DNA of 64,000 bases from Calliphora vicina. Taxonomy: Eukaryota > Arthropoda > Insecta > Diptera > Calliphoridae. Numbering within the stretch: position 1 is the stretch's first letter; every line of letters starts with the position of its first letter. The stretch lies in assembly GCF_958450345.1 (NCBI RefSeq), contig NC_088783.1, positions 23,315,701 to 23,379,700 of the forward strand, read 5' to 3'. This document shows, in pieces, positions 1 to 11,959 of the stretch. Made by a program: the position numbers and the translations under genes. The notes below the pieces were generated by a model, which made no database searches, had not been told where the DNA came from, and was given only the letters and a program-made list of their open reading frames with translations.

Positions 1-3000
1 TATTTTTATCCTCTAAATCATTGGCATCCTCCATAACGGAAAATGCTGTTGCGTTACTCATACGTTCGTTTTGAGTGGAATTCACACTCATGAATGGAAT
101 GGTGGAATTACTCATGCTTGCTTTGTTTAGAAAGTCTCTAAAGGATGTAATATTTTGTTCGTTACTATTAACACTGGCAACGTTGATGTTGCCCCCGCCG
201 ACACCGACCAACAACAGCTCCCCTGAGTCTTTAACATCTGCACTTAATTCATCTTTGCGCATATTATTTACGCCATAGTTGATATACAAGTGTGCATAGT
301 CTGCAACGTGATTTGGTTGCTGCTGCTGCTGTTGTTGTTTTCGTAATTTTGTCATGAAGGCGGAGGAGTAGGTGGAGGAAGAAGATTTTCCAACTGTGGC
401 TGGATTGCCGAAGGGATATGAACCTTCAACACCATCAAAACCACCGTCAGCGCTTTCATCTATAAGGTCACCACCATATTGTATTGATGACTCGTCTACT
501 CGTTGATTGTTGTTGCTGTTGCCGTTAACGATGTCTACATCATGGTTGTTGTTGTTGTTGCCGCCACTTATTGTGTTCTCGTCTATGTCGTTGTTAAACA
601 TGATGTTGTTATTGCTGTTGCTGCTGTCATTGTCGTCGTATATGCCTGAGCGATGCAATTGCGCTTCGTTGGGCATGAAATCGATTTCTTTTAGTTCAAT
701 CTGTGGTGGCAGTTCACCGATAACAGGAACCCCTATAGAAATTTCCGGTAACAAAGCTGGTTGTATTATAACATCTGCTTGTGGAGTGGCCACATTATGT
801 TGCTGATCCGGAGCATATGTTGTGGTAAGAACTGAATCCGGTGACTGTTCTACTTCTATTATTGACTCACCCACATAGGTAACATCTAAGGGAGGTGAGG
901 GTTCATTACGATTGCGATAGATTTTCAAAGAGTCTGCTTGATTGCGACTGGAGGAAAGTATAATATCCTCTTCGTACAAATGATGGGGAGCATTTAATTC
1001 TTCGGGACTATTTACATTGGGATGTGTGCTGGCCATATAGTTGGCTGGGAAAAATTGTGATTCCAGTTTAAGTTTACGCTCCTCATTGACATTGTTGGTG
1101 GCGGGTAAAGATTCTCCTACCTTGACCTCAGTATTGGAGATATAGAATATAGTATCCGAATCCCGATCGAAATTGTTTTGATAAGGTGGCGGTGGAGGTG
1201 GTGGAGGAGGTGTAGTATAGAGTTCTTTTACATCCGTTATGAATAATTCATCGGTATTTTTGGTTTTCACTTTTAAACTGGAATCGGTGATATTATCTGT
1301 ATCTATGATTTCAACTACCAAAATTTCATCAGCTCTTAAGTCCTTGCCAATATTATTATTGGAATTGGAGGGTATTTTAAGTTTGATATCATCATAGGAT
1401 TCCTCTCCTATTCTGTCATTATTATTGTTGTTAATATATTCCGATTGGGGATAGGAAAATTCCAAATCCTCACTTTCATTTCCAAATGACTCCGAGACAT
1501 TAATGTGTATTTCTATAGCTGCTGGTTCCAGTTTACCATTAGCTACTTGTATGGTGCTGTAGTTTATGGGTTCCTGGGTAGAAGTTTCCGTGCGATCTAT
1601 AACATATTGTGTGAAACGTTCCTGTTGTACAGTAGCAATTGGCGGCTTGGTGGTCTTTCCCATAGAGCTTTCATCATTTAGCGAGGCTTGAGATTGATGT
1701 ATGTTTTCACTATCTTTAAAGTTTGTGGAAGCTACTATGGAATCTACTGTGGAATCGTATACTTCTATTTGTATATCTGAGATTTTAGATTCGGTTTGTT
1801 GTTTTCCATTGTTATCAGCTGAAGACTTTTCTATATCCTCCGAGGTGAACAGAGTGTTGGCTTGTACCATTGGAGTTTTGGTAGCAACTGAGTCTATGAC
1901 TTGAAATACAGTTGTGGATAAAACTGTGGCTGATTTGGATTCTTCCTGTGGAATATCTATAGCAGATGAGGTTGCAGTGAAGGAAGTTTTAATGGATTTT
2001 TCTGTACTTGGTAGAATGTTTCCTTGTTGTGCATTTCCAATAACAGATTTTGGATTTTCTATGGGAGAGCTCTTAGTACTGGCTATTAAATTATGTTTCG
2101 TATTCAAATTGGTTTCACTTTTTTCAATAACTCCAACCACAGTAGTTGCATGTATTTGACTTTTATCTAGAATTGAAGTATTACTTAAAGAGCTGGACTC
2201 TTTCTCATTACTTTGTTTCAATTGCTGAAAATGTCTGTCATGTTCTTTAATTCCAAAAGTTAATTCTGTATGTTCTGCTGGCTGGTCGGATTGCATTTCC
2301 ATAGATGAAAAGCTTTTTGTATTTTTATTAGTATTATCTTTCCCTTGCTGTTGTGTCTCAGTGTCATCAGTTTTAGCTTTCAACTCCACAAAATGACCCT
2401 TTCGCAATTGAGCTTCTATATCAGCTAAATGTTTATTTCTAGTAGTCATGGCCTTGTCTGCATGATGTATGACATGAAAGGTTTTCTCTTCCATTAAAAT
2501 TGGTCCTAAATAGCCGTGTTTTATGGGCATTAACAAAGGTTTTGTAGAAGCTGCAGTTGCTGTTGAAGGAGCAGAGGTTGAGGAAGTAGTAGTGGTACTA
2601 GCTTGAGTTGTTATTTGCAAATATTTTTCATTTTCTATTGAGTCCTTTGCATGGACATCTTGTTTATTGTGTAGTAAAGCCTCTACATAATGTTTGTCAA
2701 TCAATTGTTTTTTCTTTATGTTTTTCAAACCATCATGACCATTATCATGTTGTCCCGCCATTAACAATGCGGAGGGCTGCTTCAGTTCATCAATTGTCTT
2801 GAGAACATGTTTCTCTAAGTCAATCAGTTTTAAAACGGCTTCTGTTGTTACAGTGTCCGTTGATGATTCGTGTGGATTGTCAGTTGGGTCGGGAGTTGTA
2901 GCAAAGTCCTGTTGCTGTGTTTGAAATGTGGTGAATGCTTGTGGTTTTTCATTTGTTAAAGGTGTTGTGCTTGTTACTACCGAGTTTTCCGTTTCAGTTA

Positions 3001-4429
3001 TTGTTTCAATTTCAGTTTTATTTTGTTTATTCAGGTTGGCCTGCGTAGTTGCCACGGAAATAACTTGTAGAGGATTTTCAGTTGACTTGAAGTCATCGTC
3101 AGTTGGTTGTGTTGTATGCTCCTGTTGCGGCTTAAGTGTAACATCACTATTGATATTGTCTTGGCTTTCGGCTTCAGCTGGATTTTCAGCTTCCTTATCC
3201 AGCTCCTCTTTGTCTGAAACTGGTGTTGTTGTTATTTCTGTGTATTCTATTGTTGTATGCTGTTGTTGTTGTTCATTCTTATTATCATTATTGTTATTAC
3301 TATCATCATCAACAAAAATTTCTGTTGATGTCGTTGTCATTGTTAATGGCAAAGACAACATTTCTGCTGTAGTTGTTGCTTCAGCATTGTCTGCTGTTAA
3401 GGTGACTAAAGAGGGAGTTGAACTGGCATCAGCAGGAGTAGTGGGAGTGGTAAATGCTTTTGTTTCTATGGTAGTTAACAATAGATTTTCATTTTCTGTT
3501 GTAGCAACGGGATCTTGTGTGTAACTGTCATTGTCAGTTTCATTTTCTGTTTTAATGACGGTTGTATCTTGTAAAATTTGTGTTGTTTTCTCCACAACAC
3601 TTGCTGGGGTTTCTGTTTGCATTTTTGTTAAAGCCTTTGAAATTGTGGCTATATTTGTGGCATCTTCATAATTAATAGTAGTTGAAATGTCATCAAAATC
3701 TTTAGGGTTTAGAGTAGTAGACAAAGCTGCAGGAATTTTAAGATCATCAACATCCTCAGGTCTCAAAGGTGGAGGAGAGGTTGTGTCTGTGTTAGCCTGA
3801 GGTGTTGTAGTAGACACTTCTTCGGGCTGTGCAGTACTGGTAGTAGTAGTTAATTGAATAAAACCATTGATTTGTTCAGGTGGTAAAGTAGTTAAATGTA
3901 AATTTGTTTTGTAAATTTCTACATTTTCTCTTGTAGTATCAGTGTCAGTAGCTGGAGTTGTAAATGTTTTAAAATCCTGCAACTTTTCAGTTGTAGTTTC
4001 TTGGTCCTTTAATAGTTCTGTTGTAGTACTTGTATGCTCCCTAGGTTCCTTTAAAATTTTCTGAGATTTCATTATATGTGACGATATTTCCTCCATGGAA
4101 ATTTGTTTGTTTAAGGGTTTTGCTAAATACTGCAATTTGTCCTTTTTATTAAACACTGACTGATTTTTATGTAATTTAGTTTTAATCGGCTTTTTTCCTG
4201 CATCTAAATCCTTATAAGTTTTAGCTGCATATTCTGTTTTCATTAACTTCTTTGTAGAGCCCATAGTTTCAGGTGTTATGCCAATTTCAGAGGAGGTCAC
4301 TATTAAAGTGGGTGTATTGCCCTGAACTCCTATAGTCAAATGATGTGTGGGAGCTGAATTTATATTGTAACATAAAGTCAACAGTAAATAAATCAGCATT
4401 AAGCTGCTCGAAACTCTTAAGTATATCAT
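1..4429 (-). CDS. Secreted Thr/Ser-rich mucin-like protein, N-terminal 1,476 residues (3' partial)
   Basis: Read on the minus strand from the ATG at 4429-4427, the frame stays open for 1,476 codons to the window edge, which cannot be chance in such AT-rich DNA. The start is chosen because it is the first ATG and opens directly into a signal peptide (MIYLRVSSSLMLIYLLLTLC, then a small-residue cleavage site NSA before Pro near residue 26). Residues ~130-520 are dense in TTT/TT and Pro, typical of O-glycosylated extracellular stalks. Acidic Asn/Gln-rich stretches follow, then a nine-Pro run near 1074-1082. Residues ~1085-1290 are less repetitive (for example DSDTIFYISNTEVKVGES and PEISIGVPVIGELPPQIEL) and look constrained. 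Several N-glycosylation sequons are present. Runs of Asn and Gln, one of them coded by a CTG/TTG tract at 315-341, lie near the edge. No catalytic domain is visible; it may lie downstream. I do not recognise the gene. A multidomain apical or cuticle-associated protein, such as a serine protease with a long Ser/Thr-rich stalk, is possible but unproven. Confidence 0.92.
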   Translation of the reverse strand, partial: MIYLRVSSSLMLIYLLLTLCYNINSAPTHHLTIGVQGNTPTLIVTSSEIGITPETMGSTKKLMKTEYAAKTYKDLDAGKKPIKTKLHKNQSVFNKKDKLQYLAKPLNKQISMEEISSHIMKSQKILKEPREHTSTTTELLKDQETTTEKLQDFKTFTTPATDTDTTRENVEIYKTNLHLTTLPPEQINGFIQLTTTTSTAQPEEVSTTTPQANTDTTSPPPLRPEDVDDLKIPAALSTTLNPKDFDDISTTINYEDATNIATISKALTKMQTETPASVVEKTTQILQDTTVIKTENETDNDSYTQDPVATTENENLLLTTIETKAFTTPTTPADASSTPSLVTLTADNAEATTTAEMLSLPLTMTTTSTEIFVDDDSNNNNDNKNEQQQQHTTIEYTEITTTPVSDKEELDKEAENPAEAESQDNINSDVTLKPQQEHTTQPTDDDFKSTENPLQVISVATTQANLNKQNKTEIETITETENSVVTSTTPLTNEKPQAFTTFQTQQQDFATTPDPTDNPHESSTDTVTTEAVLKLIDLEKHVLKTIDELKQPSALLMAGQHDNGHDGLKNIKKKQLIDKHYVEALLHNKQDVHAKDSIENEKYLQITTQASTTTTSSTSAPSTATAASTKPLLMPIKHGYLGPILMEEKTFHVIHHADKAMTTRNKHLADIEAQLRKGHFVELKAKTDDTETQQQGKDNTNKNTKSFSSMEMQSDQPAEHTELTFGIKEHDRHFQQLKQSNEKESSSLSNTSILDKSQIHATTVVGVIEKSETNLNTKHNLIASTKSSPIENPKSVIGNAQQGNILPSTEKSIKTSFTATSSAIDIPQEESKSATVLSTTVFQVIDSVATKTPMVQANTLFTSEDIEKSSADNNGKQQTESKISDIQIEVYDSTVDSIVASTNFKDSENIHQSQASLNDESSMGKTTKPPIATVQQERFTQYVIDRTETSTQEPINYSTIQVANGKLEPAAIEIHINVSESFGNESEDLEFSYPQSEYINNNNNDRIGEESYDDIKLKIPSNSNNNIGKDLRADEILVVEIIDTDNITDSSLKVKTKNTDELFITDVKELYTTPPPPPPPPPYQNNFDRDSDTIFYISNTEVKVGESLPATNNVNEERKLKLESQFFPANYMASTHPNVNSPEELNAPHHLYEEDIILSSSRNQADSLKIYRNRNEPSPPLDVTYVGESIIEVEQSPDSVLTTTYAPDQQHNVATPQADVIIQPALLPEISIGVPVIGELPPQIELKEIDFMPNEAQLHRSGIYDDNDSSNSNNNIMFNNDIDENTISGGNNNNNHDVDIVNGNSNNNQRVDESSIQYGGDLIDESADGGFDGVEGSYPFGNPATVGKSSSSTYSSAFMTKLRKQQQQQQQPNHVADYAHLYINYGVNNMRKDELSADVKDSGELLLVGVGGGNINVASVNSNEQNITSFRDFLNKASMSNSTIPFMSVNSTQNERMSNATAFSVMEDANDLEDKN

Positions 4430-5815
4430 GTTGTTTTTTTATGTATTAAATTTTTTTATTTTAAACTCTAAACATTTCTTTTTTCTAACCAATTAATTTC
4501 ACTTTTTTTTTTCTTTTTCTTTATGCAAGTTCAATGTCAACGTTTTTATTTTATTTTCATACACGCATTTTTTTAAAAAGCTTTTAAGTCTTCTAACAAA
4601 TTGTTTGTAATGTTTTCAATTTAAAAATCAGTCTGAGCAAAAGTACTAGAAAAGTCAATCAACTTTAAGCCATTTTTAAAACCTTCATCATATTTTCTCT
4701 TATATTTTGTATTTTGCTTAAAATAAACCACCAATATTTAAACTTAAAATTTAAAACTTTTAAACACTTTTCACTTTTGCCAGGTAATCCGGGGGTCCTT
4801 GCAAAAGCATAAAGTTAAAGGATTTCTAGTTAAATAATAAATCCTTACAATATTTTTGGAAAATGCATCTCATAAAAAAAATTATAACACTCCCGTTTTG
4901 TTTTTCTTGTTAATATGTAAATGAAGTTAATACACTTTTTTATTCTTTATTTAATTATTGTAATTACTTTGGCTTTGCTATAAATTTCATTTAAATTATA
5001 ATTTGGCACATTAATTTTATATAAATTTATCTTTAATTCACTGCTTTTAATCTTGCTTTAGTATTTTATTTTCATTATTATTTTTCCTCAGAATAACAAA
5101 AACTTTATTGTGCGTTTTTTTAGTTTTTCAAATTCAACCGAAAGCTCCAAGGACCCAACACGTACTGTGAAATTTCCTCAACAAACACCACACTATAAAG
5201 GACTCTATTGCATGGCTTGTGTAGACTTGATGGCTTTTGGAGAATGGAATATTTTCAATACAACCACAAAAGCTTTCTAGCGGCATAACAAATATAAATA
5301 TATATAAAGAAAACAAGCTTTCATTGAAACAATTTTACATCCCTTCTCTTCTCTCTTGAAAATCTCATGCACTCACACATGGCTATAAATTTAAATGTTT
5401 ATTTTGAAACTGTCAAAAATTTGACTTTGTTTATGTTTTATTAGCGATAAGAATTTAGTGAGAGTAACATACAAAAGAAAGCTAAAATAAAGAACATGTT
5501 GCATTATGCTGTTTACCTTCACACACACTTATGGAATTTCAACTAGTAAAAGTCAACAACAGAAATGGGAACAACAAATTTAAATATCATACATAAATTT
5601 TATGGAAAATATAAGAATGAACTTTAATTTTATAAATAAATACAATTGATGAATTAAGTACCAACTGTGAAAATTTAAACTAGTTTAAAGTATGTTGTGT
5701 GGTATTATCGTATCAGATTGTACATTTTATACATATGTAAATTCATTGATATGAATTTTTAAATAGTGTAAAAAAATATAAACATTTTATAAATTTCTTA
5801 ATGAATCGAATCTAA
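4430..5815. other. 5' flank of the mucin-like gene; no feature recognised
   Basis: AT-rich non-coding DNA upstream of the minus-strand start codon. It presumably holds 5' UTR and possibly a 5' splice junction or promoter. I could not fix a transcription start or splice acceptor: the only acceptor-like string near the ATG on the minus strand ends TTGGTTAG about 60 bases upstream and is weak. A 60-codon minus-strand frame at 5134-5316 shows no recognisable protein. Confidence 0.5.
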
Positions 5816-6156
5816 ACCATTTCCAATTGCATTTCAGAAATTTCTAATTGTATTTCAAAGAATTCCATTTGAATTTCAGAAATTTCCAATTATATTTCAG
5901 AATTTTCCATTGAATTGAAATTATATTTTAGAAATTTCTAATTGGATTTCAGAAAATTAAAATTATATTTTACAATTTTCTAATTGTAATTCAGAAAGTT
6001 CCAATTTTATTTCAGAAATTATATTTGTGTTTTAGAAAATTCTAATTACAATACCAATTAAAAATTTTTAAAATACAAATGGAAAATTCTGAAATATAAT
6101 TGGAATAGACTGAAATACATTTAGAAACTTCTGAAATATAATTGGAATTGTTGTAG
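5816..6156. repeat. Degenerate foldback element made of ~20-bp TTTCAGAAATTTCYAATTG units
   Basis: Direct copies of a ~20-bp unit (core ATTTCAGAAATTTCCAATTG) run rightward from 5816 to ~6045. Inverted copies then read back to 6156, where the sequence ends in a diverged form of the terminus seen at 22374-23149. The right arm is much shorter than the left, so this looks like a decayed, internally deleted copy of that longer foldback element. Confidence 0.75.
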
Positions 6157-7041
6157 AAGGCTTGAAGAAAATTATTTCAGATTGCATTTGTTTATTTATT
6201 TTATGGGGAAACAATTGAAATTTTCTTTGAACAAAATTAATTTTTTTATTATTTTCAGATACAATGAAGAAATGTAGCTTGTAATGATTTGAAATAAGCA
6301 ATTATGCAATTATTTACAAACACTTTTTACTGTATAAATGTACATATATATGTATATAGAAAATTTTGTTTTCCATAAGAAGAAACTCCAGTCAAATCCA
6401 AAAAAATTTTGTTGAAAAAAAAACGTCCAGATTTCTTTTGCTAGAATAATTTAGGGTCAAAGTACCATTAAGAGTCACCTTGTAAGTTCTTACTTTTTTG
6501 TTTTCATTGTTTAAAAAACTCAAAAAGTATCTAAATAAAAACGAACCAAAGACTTGTTTTCTTTTGTTTGCCCAGATTGACAAGTTTCGAAAATATATGC
6601 GACCTAACTATTCCTTGAAATGGCCCATTTTTAATGGGAAAACCTGGAAAATTCCTTATAACTCCATGATTTGTAAATGGATTTCGATGATTTAAAATAC
6701 CATAATTTTCATGCTTCGTAAATACAGGCAGACTGACAAATATTTTTTATATGCATAAGACTAAAGAAAATTTTGAGTTTTTGGGATTTGGGTAAGAATT
6801 CTGATAATTTTACATTGTTTTTTCGTCTCAGAGAATCTCAAGTTCCAACTTTTAAGTATTCTATGTTTATGAGAATCAAAAATACTATCAGATGAATAAC
6901 ATTATAATTTAGTCCGACTTTGTTATCATACTCTTAAACTGACGTTTTCTTAGTTTAATAAATAAATCGTCATCAAGAAGTACTATACTTATATGCAAAA
7001 TTGTTTAATATAAATAGCATTGAAAGCGAGTATGACTTATA
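6157..7041. other. AT-rich DNA, nothing recognised
   Basis: No repeat boundary, RNA gene or convincing reading frame was seen. Overlapping short frames on both strands near 6392-6695 have no recognisable protein character. Confidence 0.4.
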
Positions 7042-7522
7042 CTATGTTCACATTTGCAGAGTTAATCATCTCAAACGTGATTAAGCTCTAATCACTTCAA
7101 AGTCGAGATGATTATCCATACATTTAAATGATTTGTTAATCACTTCAAATTGACATGATTAAATCTTAATCACTTCATTAATCATGTAGGATCAACTGAA
7201 CATACCTCAAACTGATGATGATGTAGCATCGGCCACCTTTTAGTGTAGTACCGATAAATAAATTTTGACAGAAGTTTTTTTTTCTTTAAAAAACCTCAAA
7301 TAATCCATCAATGTTCACAATTTCATTATTAAAAAATTTAAAATAATTATTTATTTCCATATTTAATGCTTTAAAGAAATATAAATTTGTTTGTTGTTTT
7401 TTTATTTGTCAACTTAATCATTTTAGTGTCAACTTAATCATCTCAAATGTAATGTGAACGGCTTTGATTAACTTAATGAACATTTTGCTTAAACGCGTTT
7501 AAAAGCCCATGTGTGAACATAG
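7042..7522. mobile_element. TA-flanked MITE, TIR CTATGTTCACA
   Basis: The left end CTATGTTCACA (7042-7052) is exactly inverted at the right end TGTGAACATAG (7512-7522). Both ends are bordered by TA (7040-7041 and 7523-7524), the target duplication typical of Tc1/mariner-type MITEs. Subterminal TTAATCA/TGATTAA motifs recur in both orientations. No coding capacity is visible. Confidence 0.8.
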
Positions 7523-7524
7523 TA

Positions 7525-8610
7525 TTAATCTGTGGAGACAAACATTCACTCGATTATTAAAAATTATTTTCAAAAAATCTGAAACGATTTTTGATCCTTA
7601 AAAATACAAAATATGGCATAATCTTCAGACCTTCAGTATTTAGAAAATAATAATTCTTGATAATTTTATTGAAAAAATAAATTTTAATAAAAAAGTAACA
7701 AAAAAGGATACCAGTATCAAAACGATTTCTACTCATTATTGTTCCGGATCCTATGAATTAAAAATTGTACTTCTAAGTTTAATTATTTAGGCGATATAAA
7801 GATTAACAGAGGGTTCTACTGGTACTATTTATACCCGCTTTGGCCACCTAGGATATCGAATTTCCAAAAAGTACCAGACACCTGTCGTCTCTTTTTTTTT
7901 TGATTAAAGGTGGACATATTTAAAATTTTATTTCTATGCTTATTAGTATTGGATATATAAAGGTATAGGTTTTACCCGAGTTTTTCCCGTTTTATCCCCC
8001 TTAGCGATCGAATTTCCAAAAATCCCTTCTTAGTGGATCTAAATTATGTAGAAGGAACCTAGTACCCGAATTTCAAGTTTCTAGCTTAAGCGGTTTGGGG
8101 AATAAATTTGAATGTTCAATTCCTAAAATCTATATCGAGAGCCTATATTCAAAACCTTCTAACTTAAAAAACACAACTTTTCAGGAGTTATTAAAATTCG
8201 GTATTCTACAATATTTTTTTAAATCAACTACTGATTTTTAAGATTTTGCATTACTGGGGATTTTATGATAAATAGAGGGTTTTTCTTCTCAATATATTCA
8301 ATGCGAATGTATGAAAATGATAAGATAGAGGATTTTTAATTTTAATAAAATTAAATTATTTTGATTTCATTTATGGCATCCGTCAGTTTTAACGCGATTT
8401 ATTTAAAATAAAGGCTAATAATACAAAATTAACATTAAACAATATTAAACGAAAAGTTATAGAAAACATTTGTTTGCTTTATTAAGTTTTTTAGAGTTTG
8501 ATAAAATTATCGTAAAATAATAGATGACACTTTAAAAGTAGACACTTTTTTAAGCAAACTTCCACTTTAACCATTTATTTTTATGTCATGGACATTATAT
8601 TTTCTAAAAA
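7525..8610. other. Non-coding AT-rich DNA, possible old repeat
   Basis: A mildly GC-richer patch at ~7735-8110 has the look of an old dispersed repeat, with CGAATTTCC-AAAA strings at ~7856 and ~8008. No ends were found. The rest is featureless. Confidence 0.3.
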
Positions 8611-8612
8611 CA

Positions 8613-8680
8613 ACAAGTAAGTGAGCTATATTCGGCTGTGCCGAATCTTATATACCCTTCGCCAAATTATACTTCAAAAT
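8613..8680 (-). mobile_element. 3'-end fragment of a second HINE-like family
   Basis: Read on the minus strand it ends with a TATATAAGA-type segment, a perfect hairpin TTCGGC-aca-GCCGAA, and the tail CACTTACTTGTTG. The hairpin plus ACTTACTTGTT tail matches the 3' architecture of the HINE copies elsewhere in the window, but with a different hairpin, so it is probably a related family. Poly-A/T tracts follow to ~8840. Confidence 0.6.
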
Positions 8681-8839
8681 ACAAAATTCCAAAGTTGTTT
8701 TTTTAATTTTTTGTAAAAAAAAAATTTTTGGAAATTATTTAAAAATTTTTTTTTTTTAATTTTAATTTTTTTTTTAAATATAAAAATTTTTTAATTTTTT
8801 GTTGAAAAATTTTAAATTTTTTTTTTTTTTAATTTAAAA

Positions 8840-9551
8840 AAATCGAGGTTGTACTGGTAAACTATTTTCATGGTAATTCATTTCAGAATCGGCATTCGCT
8901 ATTTTGATAAATTATTGAAAAATCTAAAATTCATGTTCAGCATGCAAGAATTAGTAAGAAAAAATGAATTGCAAGTATATATTGCCTATGTACAGAACGT
9001 AGAATTATTCGAATATAATGGCAAACATTTTGATAGTTGTGGTTAAAGGTTTATATCTCTACTATAGACCGATTTGACAGAATTTTAATGCCAAAAATAC
9101 GCAAAGCCAAAATCCATTTTAGACTTTTTGTTTGCAGGGAAAAGTTACTTAGAATTCTAATAATTAATTCGAATATGGTTTATAATGCTTATGTTATGAA
9201 ACTACATTCAAGATACATATCGCTGGCTTAACATGCAAAGGCGCTTAGTTCATATTTTAAAATTTTACAGGAGAGACAAAAAACATTCAAACTTTTTTTT
9301 GCTTAAATATTTTTGAATTCTGTAAACGCAATTTTTTTTGTATTTTTCTTTGTTTTCGATATGCGTAAAAGCAATAACATAAGTTTGCCGAGATAAAAGG
9401 TTTTTTGGACTTAGAGCTTTTTCTATTGCTTAGTTTGTAATTTTTCTATGGACTTTTTCTAAGGTCTTTTTCTTAGAACTTGTCTTTCATTTCTTATTTA
9501 CTAGTTTTTATATCTGGATTACTAAGTCATTAATATAGACAATATTGGTAT
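8840..9551. other. AT-rich DNA, nothing recognised
   Basis: Apart from a short frame at 9037-9231 with no recognisable domain, nothing is seen between the poly-A/T tract and the hAT-like element. Confidence 0.35.
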
Positions 9552-9559
9552 CTAATGAT

Positions 9560-10560
9560 TAGAGTTGTGTAGCTCATGAATGACCTAGTTCAATTGAGCT
9601 ATTCACTCAACTGAGCGAAGGGAATCATTCATCATACTGAGCGTTTTCAGCTCAGCACTGAGCGTTTTCAACTGAGCACTGAGCGTTTTATGCTCATGTT
9701 TCTTTCAGTACTCATGAAAGAGCTGCACAAGCACATTCATTTGTCATCATCAATGTTTAACATGTTTCACTTTACTCGTGAATTCTGTAACATTCTTTCG
9801 CTCACTGACATTGAAAAATGAAAATCTTATTCCTTAAATTCAGAAATTCTATTTATATATTGTTATATCATAAAATAATTCAGTTAATGTTGAAAATATT
9901 TTTATACAAATTGTATCACAAAACAATTTTTCTTTCGTATTTTTAGTAGAAATTTTGTTGATCATATATATAAGTTGTAAAAGTCAGGTAAAAAATATAT
10001 ATTTTGCCAATTGATAACTAACATTATGTAAATGGGAAAACACCCAAAAAATTGCAACAATATTAATTTTGGTTTAGTTATTGTCACATTTTTATTTTGG
10101 ATCACAATTATCCGATCATCAAAATAATTTTCCTTTTTCAAATTCCAGTTAATATCTTGAGTTTTTTGGTAATTTTATTACTTTGTGGTAAAAGAATACC
10201 TTATAGTTAGTGAATGTTCTGCTTAACAAATATTGTCTAAACATTTGGTTAGCATCGGAAATTATAAATAATAAAAAATTAACTCTTTTTCCGCAAAAAT
10301 ATTAGTTTCAATAAAATATAATTTGATTTTTTAAAATTTTAATCAATTATTTCACGCATAAATCTCTAACTGTCAAAAGACTGTGTGTTTTTACAACTAA
10401 CAACAGAAATAATTGATTTAATTCATTACAAGCAATTCTCAAAATTAAATGGTTATTATACAACATACTGAGCTAATGAGCTAAAAGAGCGACCTAGTTC
10501 ATTTCAGTGAGCTGAGCTGAAAAGAGCGGTCACTTCACTGAGCTAATAAACCCAACTCTA
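9560..10560. mobile_element. Non-autonomous hAT-like element with 8-bp TSD CTAATGAT
   Basis: The element starts TAGAGTTG and ends CAACTCTA. It is flanked by perfect 8-bp direct repeats CTAATGAT (9552-9559 and 10561-10568). An 8-bp duplication and termini starting TAG are hallmarks of hAT transposons. Subterminal GAGCT/CTGAGC motifs cluster in both orientations near each end (for example repeated CTGAGCGTTTT at ~9639-9690). The interior is AT-rich with no transposase frame. Confidence 0.9.
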
Positions 10561-10568
10561 CTAATGAT

Positions 10569-11949
10569 AGAAATTTCAAAGTCCATTGCAACGATTTATA
10601 TAAAGCTATAGTAAGTTGGACCTACAATGGGATTTATCATTTATTACAATCTCTACTATATTGTAGTAGGTTGGTTTTCTGCCGAGTCGAACTGTAATTT
10701 GTAAGTGGGTAAAGAAAAAACAAGAAAAAGTTTTGATGCTATGTATTTTACTTCCGCTAAAACGAAAAGTTAAATCGTCTTTTCTTTCTCCTCTTTTAAG
10801 ATTAACTGACACAATATTTTATAATTGTAACGTTTTAATGTATTTATGGCAAATATTCATTTGCCAAATGTTGGAATTTCAATTTTTTACCGATAGATGA
10901 AATCGTTCTGAAAATTTATAAAAATAATAATAAATGTTATACCGAAGTATCAAAGACAAACAAATAGTTTTTACAAGTTTTGTCAAACCTTAAAGTTCAT
11001 TCAATAACAAATTTTAGCACCCATATCCAATTTAAAGGTCAGTAAATCTGTAATCATAGCAATTAAAGTGTGATTAATAACACATAATTACAGTTGACCT
11101 TACGTTAGATTAAATTTCGTATTAACATAGAATATACAACTACAAATTAAACTTATGTCAAAGGTACAAAGCGTTAAAATAATCCATTTTTAGACAGAAA
11201 ATGCGGAACCAGCAAATTGCAATTTATTTCCGTTTAAGTTAACTTCCAAGACACAAACCATATGTACAAATATTTATGGTCACAACCTTACAAATAATAA
11301 AAACATTTAATATTATTGTTGTCCTGTTAATCTTACAATAAGAGGGTTGAAATATATACATTTGAATTGTAAAATTTTGAGTAAGCCTGTGTAATTTATA
11401 TCTAAAACAATTTGTCCTCTGGTGGTGAGTTTTAGCATAATAAAGTGTACGGCTCTAGTGGTGCGTAGTGCAGTTTCATATACTAACTCGAAAAGTTATA
11501 ATATAATTTAACAAAAGCTTTTTAGGTTGTTGTAAACGCTTTAATACTTGAAGAAGCTTTAAGGAGAAACTAATATAATTTTAGTGTGATTGAATTTGAT
11601 AAATAAATAACATAACGTAAAGAAACTTTAAGGAGAAACTAATATGGTTTTAAAGTTGAATATTTTCTAAATTCCATGAATTGGATATTCTAATAACGTA
11701 ACGTAAGAACTTCTATACGTTATCCAATACAAAAACCAATTTTCTTCGTATATTACACATATTGCATATAGGTGGTCATTCAAGTAAAGTCTTTAAATTT
11801 CAGAAGATTTCTAGTATGTATATCTATGTGTTGCTAACGTAGTATGTATTCGAAAGTACGTACATACAAGATATGCATGCATTGGGTGTATAACTTAAAA
11901 ATGCGAGATTTTTTCAAATTTTAAATTTTATTCTGCGACAATTGCTCAT
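10569..11949. other. AT-rich DNA, nothing firmly recognised
   Basis: No gene or bounded repeat was found. An imperfect inverted repeat AAGGTCA...TGACCTT spans ~11036-11101. A nearly repeated ~25-bp string (GAAGCTTTAAGGAGAAACTA and AAACTTTAAGGAGAAACTAA) occurs near 11551 and 11622. Confidence 0.35.
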
Positions 11950-11959
11950 TCTTTCATTA

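Noticed and set aside
75..3524. Plus-strand frames at 75-278, 507-806, 1701-2159, 2608-2802 and 2928-3524
   Set aside because: All are antisense shadows of the 1,476-codon minus-strand frame.
11036..11101. AAGGTCA...TGACCTT inverted pair, possible nuclear-receptor site
   Set aside because: The half-sites are ~50 bp apart, far beyond receptor dimer spacing, and single AGGTCA matches are expected by chance.
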